Below are positions 11,583 to 23,464 of a stretch of DNA of 64,000 bases, piece after piece. The notes below the pieces were generated by a model. The model had not been told where the DNA came from. It did not search any database and was given only the letters and a program-made list of their open reading frames with translations. The position numbers and the translations under genes were made by a program. Every line of letters begins with the position of its first letter. Positions within the stretch are counted from its first letter, which is position 1. This stretch comes from Avena insularis. Taxonomy: Eukaryota > Streptophyta > Magnoliopsida > Poales > Poaceae. The stretch spans positions 156,752,731 through 156,816,730 of the forward strand of contig CM042693.1 of the NCBI GenBank assembly GCA_023614405.1. Reading direction: 5' to 3'.

Positions 11583-12626
11583 ATGACTACTCCAAGAAAC
11601 TCCAACATCAAGGTTGATGACACCAACACCAACCAAGAGGACAACATGAGAGAACTCATAGGAACCCAAAACCAGTTGAACCAAATGACAGCTCAGTTCA
11701 TAGCCAACACTAGTGGGGAAGATCCAACCCTGCAAAAGTTTTTGGAAGACCAAGCCCAAATGTTGCATAAGGTGACAGATCAAATGCTCAACATGGAAAG
11801 CAACTTCAAGGATGACAAGGATGTTATTCTAAAAGGAGCCAAAGCTTGCAATATTTGTGGAGACAAGGATCACACTTCCAAGGAGCATGGAGATCAATGC
11901 CCTAACTGTGAAGAGAAACACCCAGTTGGCGAATGTCCCACCTCTCAAGCTACTTGCTACCTATGTGAAGGAAACAACCATGTCCCTATCCAATGCCCCA
12001 TCTATTCCATTGTGGAACAAAGGAAACAAGGTGGAGTGCAACAAATGATTGCAAACTATCAAGACGGATCCAAATCTACCAAGAAGAATGAGGACAAAGG
12101 AAAAGCTCCACTTATACCTCCATGCAATACAACACAATTCAAAGGACCAAAGAAGAGGCATATGAATTTTCCAAAGAGCAATAGAAGGTCCAAGAAACAT
12201 GTAGACATTCCTACCTATAAGATAACATATGAACAACATGAACTAGATGCACTCCTAGCTTTGGAGAAGCCCAAAAAGAAAAAGAAGGACAAAAGCCATG
12301 TGCAATGTCACCATTGTAAAGAAATGGGACACTATTCTAGTGAATGTCCAGAGAAACAGAAGTATAAGGAAATTGGCCAGGAATGGTGCAACAACTGCAA
12401 AGAGCTAGGCCATTATGAAACAACTTGTCCATAAGAGACACGTGAAGAACTCAAACTTATCATATGTTTCAATTGCAAAGAACCGGGACATTATGCAAGC
12501 AATTGTCCAGAAAAGATGAACAACAAGATAAACAAGCCTATGAAGGATCTCAGCCTTGGCACATGAGTCAAGTGTGGAAACAAAGGACACTATGCAGATA
12601 ATTGCCCAGAGAAGTTTCCCCAAGAT
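11583..12626 (+). pseudogene. Zinc-knuckle (nucleocapsid-like) gene, unit A
   Basis: I choose the ATG at 11583 (MTTPRNSN), matched in B and C. About 80 residues of polar, probably helical sequence precede a run of zinc knuckles: an atypical CNICGDKDH, a CX2CX3HX4C form (CPNCEEKHPVGEC), then CX2CX4HX4C forms CYLCEGNNHVPIQC, CHHCKEMGHYSSEC and CNNCKELGHYETTC, separated by Lys-rich linkers. A TAA at 12432-12434 ends the frame; unit C has CAA there and unit B CGA. Past it are CFNCKEPGHYASNC and a last knuckle whose first Cys is a TGA. I see no capsid domain, protease or RT. The role is probably binding or packaging of the element's RNA in trans; that is inference. Confidence 0.75.
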
Positions 12627-12719
12627 CCCAAGCAAGCCAATATGTAATCTAGTTTGGAAATTTTAAGGGTGGTAGTGCCCTAGATGCTTTGAGCCTACTT
12701 GTAACCCTAGCCTTCCCAA

Positions 12720-12734
12720 ATCTCGGGACGAGAT
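12720..12734 (+). other. Hairpin before the polypurine tract, unit A
   Basis: ATCTCG, loop GGA, CGAGAT: a perfect 6-bp stem, also at 18662-18676 (B), 29645-29659 (D) and, with one G-U pair, on the minus strand at 5023-5037 (chromovirus). Confidence 0.6.
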
Positions 12735-12737
12735 TTA

Positions 12738-12754
12738 TTTTAAGGGTGGTAGCC
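12738..12754 (+). promoter_or_regulatory. Polypurine tract, unit A
   Basis: TTTTAAGGGTGGTAGCC directly abuts the TG of LTR B at 12755. A near copy, TTTTAAGGGTGGTAGTGCC, lies about 76 bases upstream (from 12661). Confidence 0.75.
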
Positions 12755-15700
12755 TGTCACATCCCAAGATTTTCCAATTCTTGTAATGTGAAAATAAATG
12801 AATAAAATAAAACTTTGTTGATTTTTAAGGTGAGAAGAAACTTTTTGAATCCAATTGGAAACTTTCAAAACCTATTTGGATCAAAGAAAATCCTAAAGGG
12901 ATTTAAAAAGGTAATTAAACAATAAAGCTAAAAATATTTGGAATTACTATTTTTGAATCTTTTAATAAAAGATTTGGTTTTCAAATGAAAAGGTAGAAAT
13001 ATAAATAAGGATTATTTTATAAAGCCAAATTAAACCTTGGCCAAGCTTTTGAAATAAAAGGTTTTGCTTTGATAAAAATAGTAAAGGTTTATATAAATAA
13101 AATAATAAGGATTTAATATCCAATTTTATTTAAGTAAAGGCTTTTCCATTTTAAATTAAAACATTAAAAAACTTGTTAAATTATTTTAAATAAGTTTTCC
13201 AAGTATTTTATATTCTCAAACAAAACCTACTGAAGTGTTTTTGCTTTTATTTAGATTTCAAATAAAGATTTTAAATAAAACAAATCCTATTTGAATAAAT
13301 AACTAAGGACTATTTATTTAATTATTAAATAGATCCTAAAAGAATAAAAATATTATTTTGTTTTTGAGACATGGAATATTGTTGTTAAAACAGAACCAAA
13401 TTCAATTGCAAAGTTTGGAGGAATTTTGAATTGTTTTGAATGTTTGATTTGTTTGTTTGAAATTCAATCAGGAAATTCAATCAGAAAAAGGAAAAACAAT
13501 TGGAAAGAAAAAAATAGAACCAGACTCGACACAACTAAGCAGGCCCAGGAAGCCCAACCTCAGCCCAGCTTCCTTCCCCCTTTCGGCGAAACGTTTTCCA
13601 CATAACACACACCCGCGGAATGACTGACTGGTGGACCCTCTCCCTACCTCAATCCCTTGCTGACAGCAAGGCCCCACCGCCAGCTCACTCTCTTCCTCCC
13701 CGCGACGACCTCGCCCCTCATTCCTCTGGCCATTACTGCCGATGAAATGCTGGCGTGATTGCGTGTTAACCACGCCATGTAACGGCCCTGCGACGACGCC
13801 TACTAAAGCGCCAGCATCTCCTCTCTCGTTCCCCTCCGTCGCCCCACCTTAGCGCGCCCCCAGGCTGCCGAATTACCTCCTACACCCTCACTGCTCCGGC
13901 GAGTTCCGCGAATAATTCCGGTGAGTACACGCCGCCCCCTCCTCTCTAGTTCACGCTCACTGGATCTCCATCACTTTGTGCATCCACTGACCCTAGCCAC
14001 ACTTCCTCTGATGACCCAGAAAGTCGGCAACCACCTCGACTCAGCGCCGCCGCGTCTGCCTCTCTCTCCGGCGAGTTTTCCTGGTAAGTCTAAACCGCCC
14101 AAGCTCTCTCAGTGATGCTCTCACATTCCCCCTACTCGTATGCGTCTAACCATACCTTTGTTTCGCCTCGGCATGATCTGTAGCCTCGTTCCCGACGACG
14201 CCTGAGCGAGACCGACGCCGTCCTTGACTCCAGCGAGGAATTCCGATGGACCCTGAGCGCCCCTCGCCTCCTCGCGACCACGTTGAGCATAGCCACGATC
14301 CCCTGAGCACGGTGAGCACCTCCCCCTCTCTCGTTGCTTCCTGCATCGCCAGTACCGCCACTGGCCGAGCGTCGCCGCCGTCTGCTACCGCGCAGCGCCG
14401 CCAGTTAGTGGCAAGTAGATTGTAGCCGTTAGATCGATATTGTGTGGCTGTGATTAGAACTGAGCGAAGCGGTATGAGTCAACCCGCGCCGTGCGATTTG
14501 TTTAGATCCAACGCCCATAGAGTGCAATCCGCGCGAACCGGTACCACCCAATGAGAACACGCCGCGTGGCCAGCTTTTGATTTAAAACAGAATTAGAATC
14601 TGATTTAGATGCAGATTTGAAAACCTTATAACTTTTCATCCACACGTCCAAAATTTGCAAACTTTATATCAATGGAATCAGTGGAACAAGCCCTATCCAA
14701 CCATGCAATTTGTTTAGTAAAAAGCTTCTGGTAAAATGTTTGTTTTTGCAGAAACATTTGTATGCTTGTTTAGGTTATAAAAATTATTCCAAAATGTTTT
14801 TAGGGTTGAACTCTTTGCAAATTGGTTTGTTGTGAACCTACTGACCCTAGGAACAAACCCATGGATTTAAAAATGGATTTTGTGAAGTTTAGGAATAAAA
14901 ACTTGAATTTGCTCATTTCTAGTCAAATAAAAATATTGGTTTTGCTATGGAAATGATTTTTGAACAAAAACCTTTGGAAAATGTTTTGATTCAATGATAC
15001 TGACCCTAAACACCAAATTTTGAGAATTAACAACTTATTTGGTGAAGAACATGAAATTGTTGCTTTGCTAAAAACATTTTTCACCACATGAAATAATGAT
15101 TTGATTTAAAAATGATCTATAGGAAAAACCCTTTTGCAAATGGTTTTTCCACTTTAGAAAATGACCACCTTGAGCCTTACAATGTTTAGAGCCTAGTAGA
15201 AACCCCTTTGCAAATAAAACTATTTTTGCATGCTTGCATGCATGACTTAGTTTCTAATATTCTATGTGTGATGTTTTGTTTGAATTGATTATTGGTTGGA
15301 ATGCTAGTTGATATTGTGTTTGCTTGATTGATTTGTAGTGAAGTTAGAAAAGTGTGAAACTAGTAAGATCAAGTTGTGAACCAACATTCCCTACCAAAAG
15401 AAAGGCAAGTGACACTATCATCTAAAGTCCTACTATTTTCATTATACTTAGTGGATTTTGAAACATGCATGAAAAGAATTTCTATACTTATGCTATGCTA
15501 AATCCTAATAGGATACCTTATATATTCCTTAGTGAACAATGTAGTTGTACATGCCTAGCCATGCAACATATTTTGAGAAGAGATACATGTTGAGATTTTT
15601 TTATAAAGATGAGAAAAGACTTATGTTTTATATAATAAAACAAGTACTCAATGAACCACCTGGGTGGACAAGGATACTCAAGTTTTGGACAAGGTGGCAA

Positions 15701-16823
15701 CAAAAGGAACCATGTCGATGGCAATCTCTTTGTGTTGTGCACCAAAAGAAAACCACCTAGGGACTTAGAGATTGAACATGTTTCTCCAACTGTGGCTTTC
15801 GTGTACAGCCACATGCTAATATGGCTCTGGCTTAGTCAACTACATTGGGATCACCGATGCATTGTCTTCAGGTTTACTGGAAATGAGGGAACTAGGAACA
15901 CTACATTGATGCCTGAAGACAAGATAGCAATGGTGTATGGGAGGACCCTCTGGAAAGACTTCGTCACATTCTCAATCTGCCAGTACTCCATCTTGGTGAG
16001 TACTTATCCAGTGGCCACTGGTGGCAACAAGATGAGATTGTGTCATGTGGGTAAAGTGTACAACTTCTGCAGAAGATAAAAATCTAAGTACTTAGCCGTG
16101 TCCCCGGTTATGGACAATACTGAGCAACTAAAGCTTGAAGCTATGGGAAATCTCGACATTCCAATTTCTGAAAGAAAAACTTTAAAGTGACAACAAAAGA
16201 CTTGAAGCACTTGGGGGTACCAAGGAGCTCAAGAGATTTGGATAAAAACTTGAAGTACTTGGGGATTTACCAAGGAACTCAAGAGGTTTTGACAAAGACT
16301 TGAAACACTTAGGGATTTACCAAGGAGTTCAGAAAGATTTGACAAAAGATTAAAACTATTTTCGAAAGGATAGGATAAATTATTGCTTTCTGCAAATGAG
16401 CCTAAAACCCTACTTAGTCAAATATGCATGTAATGATAGGATCCACTTATATACAACATAGTAGTGAAACTTGCCAATACAATTCAAATGTATTGACCCT
16501 TGTGGCTATAACTTGTTATGTTGCAGGTTTGTTTGAAATTAGTGAAGTTGAATGTTTAGGATTACAAGTCTACAACCAACATGTTTGCCTGTGGCACTTT
16601 GAAGATGAAGGACCCCATGCTTATAGATTTCTGCTGCAATGTAATGTAATAGCCAAATGAGCTATGTAAGATGTAATAAAATTATGTTATTCCTAGTTAT
16701 AAAGTTGTATTATGACCTTTGTTTCTTGATATTACATCTTAACTATGGATGCTAGCTATTGATCCAGGGACTAGCATTGTAAACACAGGGATCTCTACCT
16801 TATTAAAGGTTGGGACCTCTACA
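12755..16823 (+). repeat. LTR B of the array (4069 bp)
   Basis: Same start, end and internal order as LTR A. It is at once the 3' LTR of unit A and the 5' LTR of unit B. The terminal hairpin (12765-12783) has one mismatch. Several substitutions are shared with LTR C and not A, for example near 13620 and 16550. The 142-codon frame lies at 15651-16079. Confidence 0.9.
16064..16115 (+). promoter_or_regulatory. LTR palindrome module, LTR B (intact)
   Basis: Two perfect 12-base palindromes, CTTCTGCAGAAG (16064-16075) and CTAAGTACTTAG (16084-16095), are followed by a hairpin GTCC, loop CCGGTTAT, GGAC (16100-16115). This is the clearest copy of the module. Confidence 0.65.
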
Positions 16824-16825
16824 GA

Positions 16826-16837
16826 TGGTATCAGAGC
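16826..16837 (+). promoter_or_regulatory. Primer binding site, unit B
   Basis: TGGTATCAGAGC, two bases after LTR B, complementary to initiator-Met tRNA. Confidence 0.9.
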
Positions 16838-17524
16838 ATTGTGTTGCCTGTAGGATTTGTAAACCTAGGATTGGACAAAAACCCTTAGAAAAATAGGAGT
16901 TGTATTTGTTCCAAAACTTATTTACAAACAATCTTGTAAACTCTTTCCTCAACCATTTTTGGTTTTGATTCTACATCTCTTCTATTTTCAACTTGAGAGG
17001 AAAACCTACCCCATGGCCAAAGACTTCACCATGTGCAAAGGACTCCATAAACTCTAATGACTTCAACTTCTTCAACTATAATGACTTCAACATCTTCAGC
17101 ATATTCACCAAGGACTTCAGTCTTGGATGTCACTAAGGACAAATGAAACAAGAAATCTTGCTCAAGATTTGGAGACTAAGGAAAAACAAGTTAGAAGGAG
17201 CCCACATCACTTGAAGATTTGTGACCAAGAATTTTCCCAAGGAAACCATGATCTCATGCAAAGGGAATCAACCAAGAAGGATGGAAAGATCACAAGTGAA
17301 CCATATAGATGGACCACCATATTAAGTATAGATCAAACACACCAACTTATGTGGTGTAACAAAAATATTTTTGGTTGCCTAAAAACATGCTTGGATACTT
17401 GTGTTTGAAACGAGTGTTTGTTTGTGATTGCTTGCACATTGTTTGTGTGAATTGTGATGTGTGTGATTAGAATTGATTCCTTAGAAATATTTTGCCTATT
17501 CTAATCTCTACTCCACCCAAACAG

Positions 17525-18457
17525 ATGACTACTCCAAGAAACTCCAACATCAAGGTTGATGACACCAACACCAACCAAGAGGACAACATGAGAGAACTCA
17601 TAGGAACCCAAAACTAGTTGAACCAAATGACAGCTCAGTTCATAGCCAACACTAGTGGGGAAGATCCAACCCTGCAAAAGTTTTTGGAAGACCAAGCCCA
17701 AATGTTGCATAAGGTGACAGATCAAATGCTCAACATGGAAAGCAACTTCAAGGATGACAAGGATGTTATTCTAAAAGGAGCCAAAGCTTGCAATATTTGT
17801 GGAGACAAGGATCACACTTCCAAGGAGCATGGAGATCAATGCCCTAACTGTGAAGAGAAACACCCAGTTGGCGAATGTCCCACCTCTCAAGCTACTTGCT
17901 ACCTATGTGAAAGAAACAACCATGTCCCTATCCAATGCCCCATCTATTCCATTGTGGAACAAAGGAAACAAGGTGGAGTGCAACAAATGATTGCAAACTA
18001 TCAAGACGGATCCAAATCTACCAAGAAGAATGAGGACAAAGGAAAAGCTCCACTTATACCTCCATGCAATACAACCCAATTCAAAGGACCAAAGAAGAGG
18101 CATATGAATTTTCCAAAGAGCAATAGAAGGTCCAAGAAACATGTAGACATTCCTACCTATAAGATAACATATGAACAACATGAACTAGATGCACTCCTAG
18201 CTTTGGAGAATCCCAAAAAGAAAAAGAAGGACAAAAGCCATGTGCAATGTCACCATTGTAAAGAAATGGGACACTATTCTAGTGAATGTCCAGAGAAACA
18301 GAAGTATAAGGAAATTGTCCAGGTATGGTGCAACAACTGCAAAGAGCTAGGCCATTATGCAACAACTTGTCCACGAGAGACACGTGAAGAACTCAAATTT
18401 ATCATATGTTTCAATTGCAAAGAACCAGGACATTATGCAAGCAATTGTCCAAAATAG
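17525..18457 (+). pseudogene. Zinc-knuckle gene, unit B
   Basis: Same gene as in unit A, start MTTPRNSN at 17525. A TAG at 17615-17617 replaces the CAG found in A and C (a C-to-T change). After it the frame is open to 18457, beyond the unit A stop, so it includes CNNCKELGHYATTC and CFNCKEPGHYASNC. It then stops at a TAG that reads AAG in units A and D. A further knuckle follows whose first Cys is TGA. The canonical CX2CX4HX4C spacing is intact in each knuckle from CYLCERNNHVPIQC on. Confidence 0.75.
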
Positions 18458-18681
18458 ATGAAGAACAAGATAAACAAGCCTATGAAGGATCTCAGCCTTG
18501 GCACATGAGTCAAGTGTGGAAACAAAGGACACTATGCAGATAATTGCCCAAAGAAGTTTCCCCAAGATCCCAAGCAAGCCAATATGTAATATAGTTTGGA
18601 AATTTTAAGGGTGGTAGTGCCCTAGATGCTTTGAGCCTACTTGTAACCCTAGCCTTCCCAAATCTCGGGACGAGATTTATT

Positions 18682-18696
18682 TTAAGGGTGGTAGCC
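18682..18696 (+). promoter_or_regulatory. Polypurine tract, unit B
   Basis: TTAAGGGTGGTAGCC directly before LTR C at 18697. The ATCTCG/CGAGAT hairpin is at 18662-18676. A second PPT-like copy starts near 18603. Confidence 0.75.
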
Positions 18697-21600
18697 TGTC
18701 ACATCCCAAGATTTTCCAAATCTTGTAATGTGAAAATAAATGAATAAAATAAAACTTTGTTGATTTTTAAGGTGAGAAGAAACTTTTTGAATCCAATTGG
18801 AAACTTTCAAAACCTATTTGGATCAAACAAAATCCTAAAGGGATTTAAAAAGGTAATTAAACAATAAAGCTAAAAATATTTGGAATTACTATTTTTGAAT
18901 CTTTTAATAAAAAGATTTGGTTTTCAAATGAAAAGGTAGAAATATAAATAAGGATTATTTTATAAAGCCAAATTAAACCTTGACCAAGCTTTTGAAATAA
19001 AAGGTTTTGCTTTGATAAAAATAGTAAAGGTTTATATAAATAAAATAATAAGGATTTAATATCCAATTTTATTTAAGTAAAGGCTTTTCCATTTTAAATT
19101 AAAACATTAAAAAACGTGTTAAATTATTTTAAATAAGTTTTCCAAGTATTTTATATTCTCAAACAAAACGTACTGAAGTGTTTTTGGTTTTATTTAGATT
19201 TCAAATAAAGATTTTAAATAAAACAAATCCTATTTGAATAAATAACTAAGGACTATTTATTTAATTATTAAATATATCCTAAAAGAATAAAAATATTATT
19301 TTGTTTTTGAGACATGGAATATTGTTGTTAAAATAGAACCAAACTCAATTGCAAATTTTGGAGGAATTTTGAATTGTTTTGAATGTTTGATTTGTTTGTT
19401 TGAAATTCAATCAGGAAATTCAATCAGAAAAAGGAAAAACAATTGGAAAGAAAAAAAAATAGAACCAGACTCGACCCAACTAAGCAGGCCCAGGAAGCCC
19501 AACCTCAGCCCAGCTTCCTTCCCCCTTTCGGCGAAACGTTTTCCACCTAAACACACACCCGCGGAATGACTGACTGGTGGACCCTCTCCCTACCTCACTC
19601 CCTCGCTGACAGCAAGGCCCCACCGCCAGCTCACTCTCTTCCTCCCCGCGACGACCTCGCCCCTCATTCCTCTGGCCATTACTGCCAATGAAATGCCGGC
19701 GTGATTGCGCGTTAACCACGCCATGTAACGGCCCTGCGATGACGCCTACTAAAGCGCCAGCATCTCCTCTCTCGTTCCCCTCCGTCGCCCACCTTAGCGC
19801 GCCCCCAGGCTGCCGAATTACCTCCTACACCCTCACTGCTCCGGCGAGTTCCGCGAACAATTCCGGTGAGTACACGCCGCCCCCTCCTCTCTAGTTCACG
19901 CTCACTGGATCTCCATCACTTTGCATCCGACCCCAGCCACTTCCTCCGTGACCTGTAACATCGGCAACCACCTCGACTCAGCGCCGCCGTGTCTGCCTCT
20001 CTCTCCGGCGAGTTTTCCTGGTAAGTCTAAACCGCCCCAAGCTCTCTCAGTGATTCTCTCACATTCCCCCTACTCGTATGCGTCTAACCACACCTTTGTT
20101 TCGCCTCGGCATGATCTGTAGCCTCGTTCTCGACGACGCCTGAGCGAGACCGACGCTGTCCTTGACTCCGACGAGGAATTCTGATGGACGCTGAGCGCCC
20201 CTCGCCTCCTCGTGACCACGTTGAGCATAGCCACGATCCCCTGAGCACGGTGAGCACCTCCCCCTCTCTCGTTGCTGCCTGCATCGCCAGTACCACCGCT
20301 GGCCGAGCGTCACCGCCGTCTGCTACCGCGCAGCGCCGCCAATTAGTGGCAAGTAGATTGTAGCCGTTAGATCGATATCGTGTGGCTGTGATTAGAACTG
20401 AGCGAAGCGGTATGAGTCAACCCGCGCCGTGCGATTTGTTTAGATCCAACGCCCCACAGAGCGCAATCCGCGCGAACCGGTACCGCCCAATGAGAACACG
20501 CCGCGTGGCCAGCTTTTGATTTAAAACAGAATTAGAATCTGATTTAGATGCAGATTTGAAAACCTTATAACTTTTGATCCACACGTCCAAAATTTGCAAA
20601 CTTTATATCAATGGAATCAGTGGAACAAGCCCTAGCCAACCATGAAATTTGTTTAGTAAAAATCGTCTGGTAAAATGTTTGTTTTTGCAGAAACATTTGT
20701 ATGCTTGTTTAGGTTATAAAAATTATTCCAAAATGTTTTTAGGGTTGAAATCTTTGCAAATTGGTTTGTTGTGAACCTACTGACCCTAGGAACCAACCCA
20801 TGGATTTAAAAATGGATTTTGTGAAGTTTAGGAATAAAAACTTGAATTTGCTCATTTCTAGTCAAATAATAATATTGGTTTTGCTATGGAAATGATTTTT
20901 GAACAAAAACCTTTGGAAAATGTTTTGATTCAAAGATACTGACCCTAAACACCAAGTTTTGAGAATTAACAACTTATTTGGTGAAGAACATGAAATTGTT
21001 GCTTTGCTAAAAACATTTTTCACCACATGAAATAATGATTTGATTTAAAAATGATCTATAGGAAAAACCCTTTTGCAAATGGTTTTTCCACTTTAGAAAA
21101 TGACCACCTTGAGCCTTACAATGTTTAGAGCCTAGTAGAAACCCCTTTGCAAATAAAACTATTTTTACATGATTGCATGCATGACTTAGTTTCTAATATT
21201 CTATGTGTGATGTTTTGTTTGAATTGATTATTGGTTGGAATGCTAGTTGATATTGGGTTTGCTTGATTGATTTGTAGTGAAGTTAGAAAAGTGTGAAACT
21301 AGCAAGATCAAGTTGTGAACCAACATTCCCTACCAAAAGAAAGGCAAGTGACACTATCATCTAATGTCCTACTATTTTCATTATACTTAGTGGATTTTGA
21401 AACATGCATGAAAAGAATTTCTATACTTATGCTATGCTAAATCCTAATAGGATACCTTATATATTCCTTAGTGAACAATGTAGTTGTAACATGCTTAGCC
21501 ATGCAACATATTTTGAGAAGAGATACATGTTGAGATTGTTTTATAAAGATGAGAAAATACTTATGTTTTATATAATAAAACAAGTACTCAATGAACCACC

Positions 21601-22763
21601 TGGCTGGACAAGGATACTCAAGTTTTGGACAAGGTGGCAACAAAAGGAACCATGTCGATGGCAATCTCTTTGTGTTGTGCACCAAAATAAAACCACCCAG
21701 GGACTTAGAGATTGAACATGTTTCTCCAACTGTGGCTTTCGTGTACAGCCACCTGCTAATATGGCTCTGGCTTAGTCAACTACATTGGGAACACCCATGC
21801 ATTGTCTTCAGGTTTACTGGAAATGAGGGAACTAGGAACCCTACATTGATGCCTGAAGACAAGCTAGCAATGGTGTATGGGAGGACCCTCTGGAAAGACT
21901 TCGTCACATTCTCAATCTGCCAGTACTCCATCTTGGTGAGTACTTATCCAGCGGCCACTGGTGGCAACAAGATGAGATTGTGTCATGTGGGTAAAGTGTA
22001 CAACTTCTGCAGAAGATAAAAATCTAAGTACTTAGTTGTGTCCCCGGTTATGGACAATACTGAGCAACTAAAGCTTGAAGCTATGGGAAATCTCGACATT
22101 CCAATTTCTGAAAGAAAAACTTTAAAGTGACAACAAAAGACTTGAAGCACTTGGGGGTACCAAGGAGCTCAAGAGATTTGGATAAAAACTTGAAGTACTT
22201 GGGGATTTACCAAGGAACTCAAGAGGTTTTGACAAAGACTTGAAACACTTAGGGATTTACCAAGGAGTTCAGAAAGATTTGACAAAAGATTAAAACTATT
22301 TTCGAAAGGATAGGATAAATTATTGCTTTCTGCAAATGAGCCTAAAACCCTACTTAGTCAAATATGCATGTAATGATAGGATCCACTTATATACAACATA
22401 GTAGTGAAACTTGCCAATACAATTCAAATGTATTGACCCTTGTGGATGTAACTTGTTATGTTGCAGGTTTGTTTGAAATTAGTGAAGTTGAATGTTTAGG
22501 ATTACAAGTCTACAACCAACATGTTTGCCTGTGGCACTTTGAAGATGAAGGACCCCATGCTTATAGATTTCTGCTGCAATGTAATGTAATAGCCAAATGA
22601 GCTATGTAAGATGTAATAAAATTATGTTATTCCTAGTTATAAAGTTGTATTATGACCTTTGTTTCTTGATATTACATCTTAACTATGTATGCTAGCTATT
22701 GATCCAAGGACTAGCATTGTAAACACAGGGATCTCTACCTTATTAAAGGTTGGGACCTCTACA
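18697..22763 (+). repeat. LTR C of the array (4067 bp)
   Basis: Same boundaries and architecture as LTRs A and B; terminal hairpin 18707-18725 is perfect; 142-codon frame at 21591-22019. A short segment near 19921-19960 differs from A and B by small deletions. Confidence 0.9.
22004..22055 (+). promoter_or_regulatory. LTR palindrome module, LTR C (intact)
   Basis: CTTCTGCAGAAG (22004-22015), CTAAGTACTTAG (22024-22035) and the GTCC/GGAC hairpin (22040-22055), all perfect. Confidence 0.65.
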
Positions 22764-22765
22764 GA

Positions 22766-22777
22766 TGGTATCAGAGC
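22766..22777 (+). promoter_or_regulatory. Primer binding site, unit C
   Basis: TGGTATCAGAGC, two bases after LTR C. Confidence 0.9.
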
Positions 22778-23464
22778 ATTGTGTTGCCTGTAGGATTTGT
22801 AAACCTAGGATTGGACAAAAACCCTTAGAAAAATAGGAGTTGTATTTGTTCCAAAACTTATTTACAAACAATCTTGTAAACTCTTTCCTCAACCATTTTT
22901 GGTTTTGATTCTACATCTCTTCTATTTTCAACTTGAGAGGAAAACCTACCCCATGGCCAAAGACTTCACCATGTGCAAAGGACTCCATAAACTCTAATGA
23001 CTTCAACTTCTTCAACTCTAATGACTTCAACATCTTCAGCATATTCACCAAGGACTTCAGTCTTGGATGTCACTAAGGACAAGTGAAACAAGAAATCTTG
23101 CTCAAGATTTGAAGACTAAGGAAAAACAAGTTAGAAGGAGCCCACATCACTTGAAGATTTGTGACCAAGAATTTTCCCAAGGAAACCATGATCTCATGCA
23201 AAGGGAATCAACCAAGAAGGATGGAAAGATCACAAGTGAACCATATAGATGGACCACCATATTAAGTATAGATCAAATACACCAACTTATGTGGTGTAAC
23301 AAAAATATTTTTGGTTGCCTAAAAACATGCTTGGATACTTGTGTTTAAAAGCAGTGTTTGTTTGTGATTGCTTGCACATTGTTTGTGTGAATTGTGATGT
23401 GTGTGATTAGAATTGATTCCTTAGAAATATTTTGCCTATTCTAATCTCTACTCCACCCAAACAG

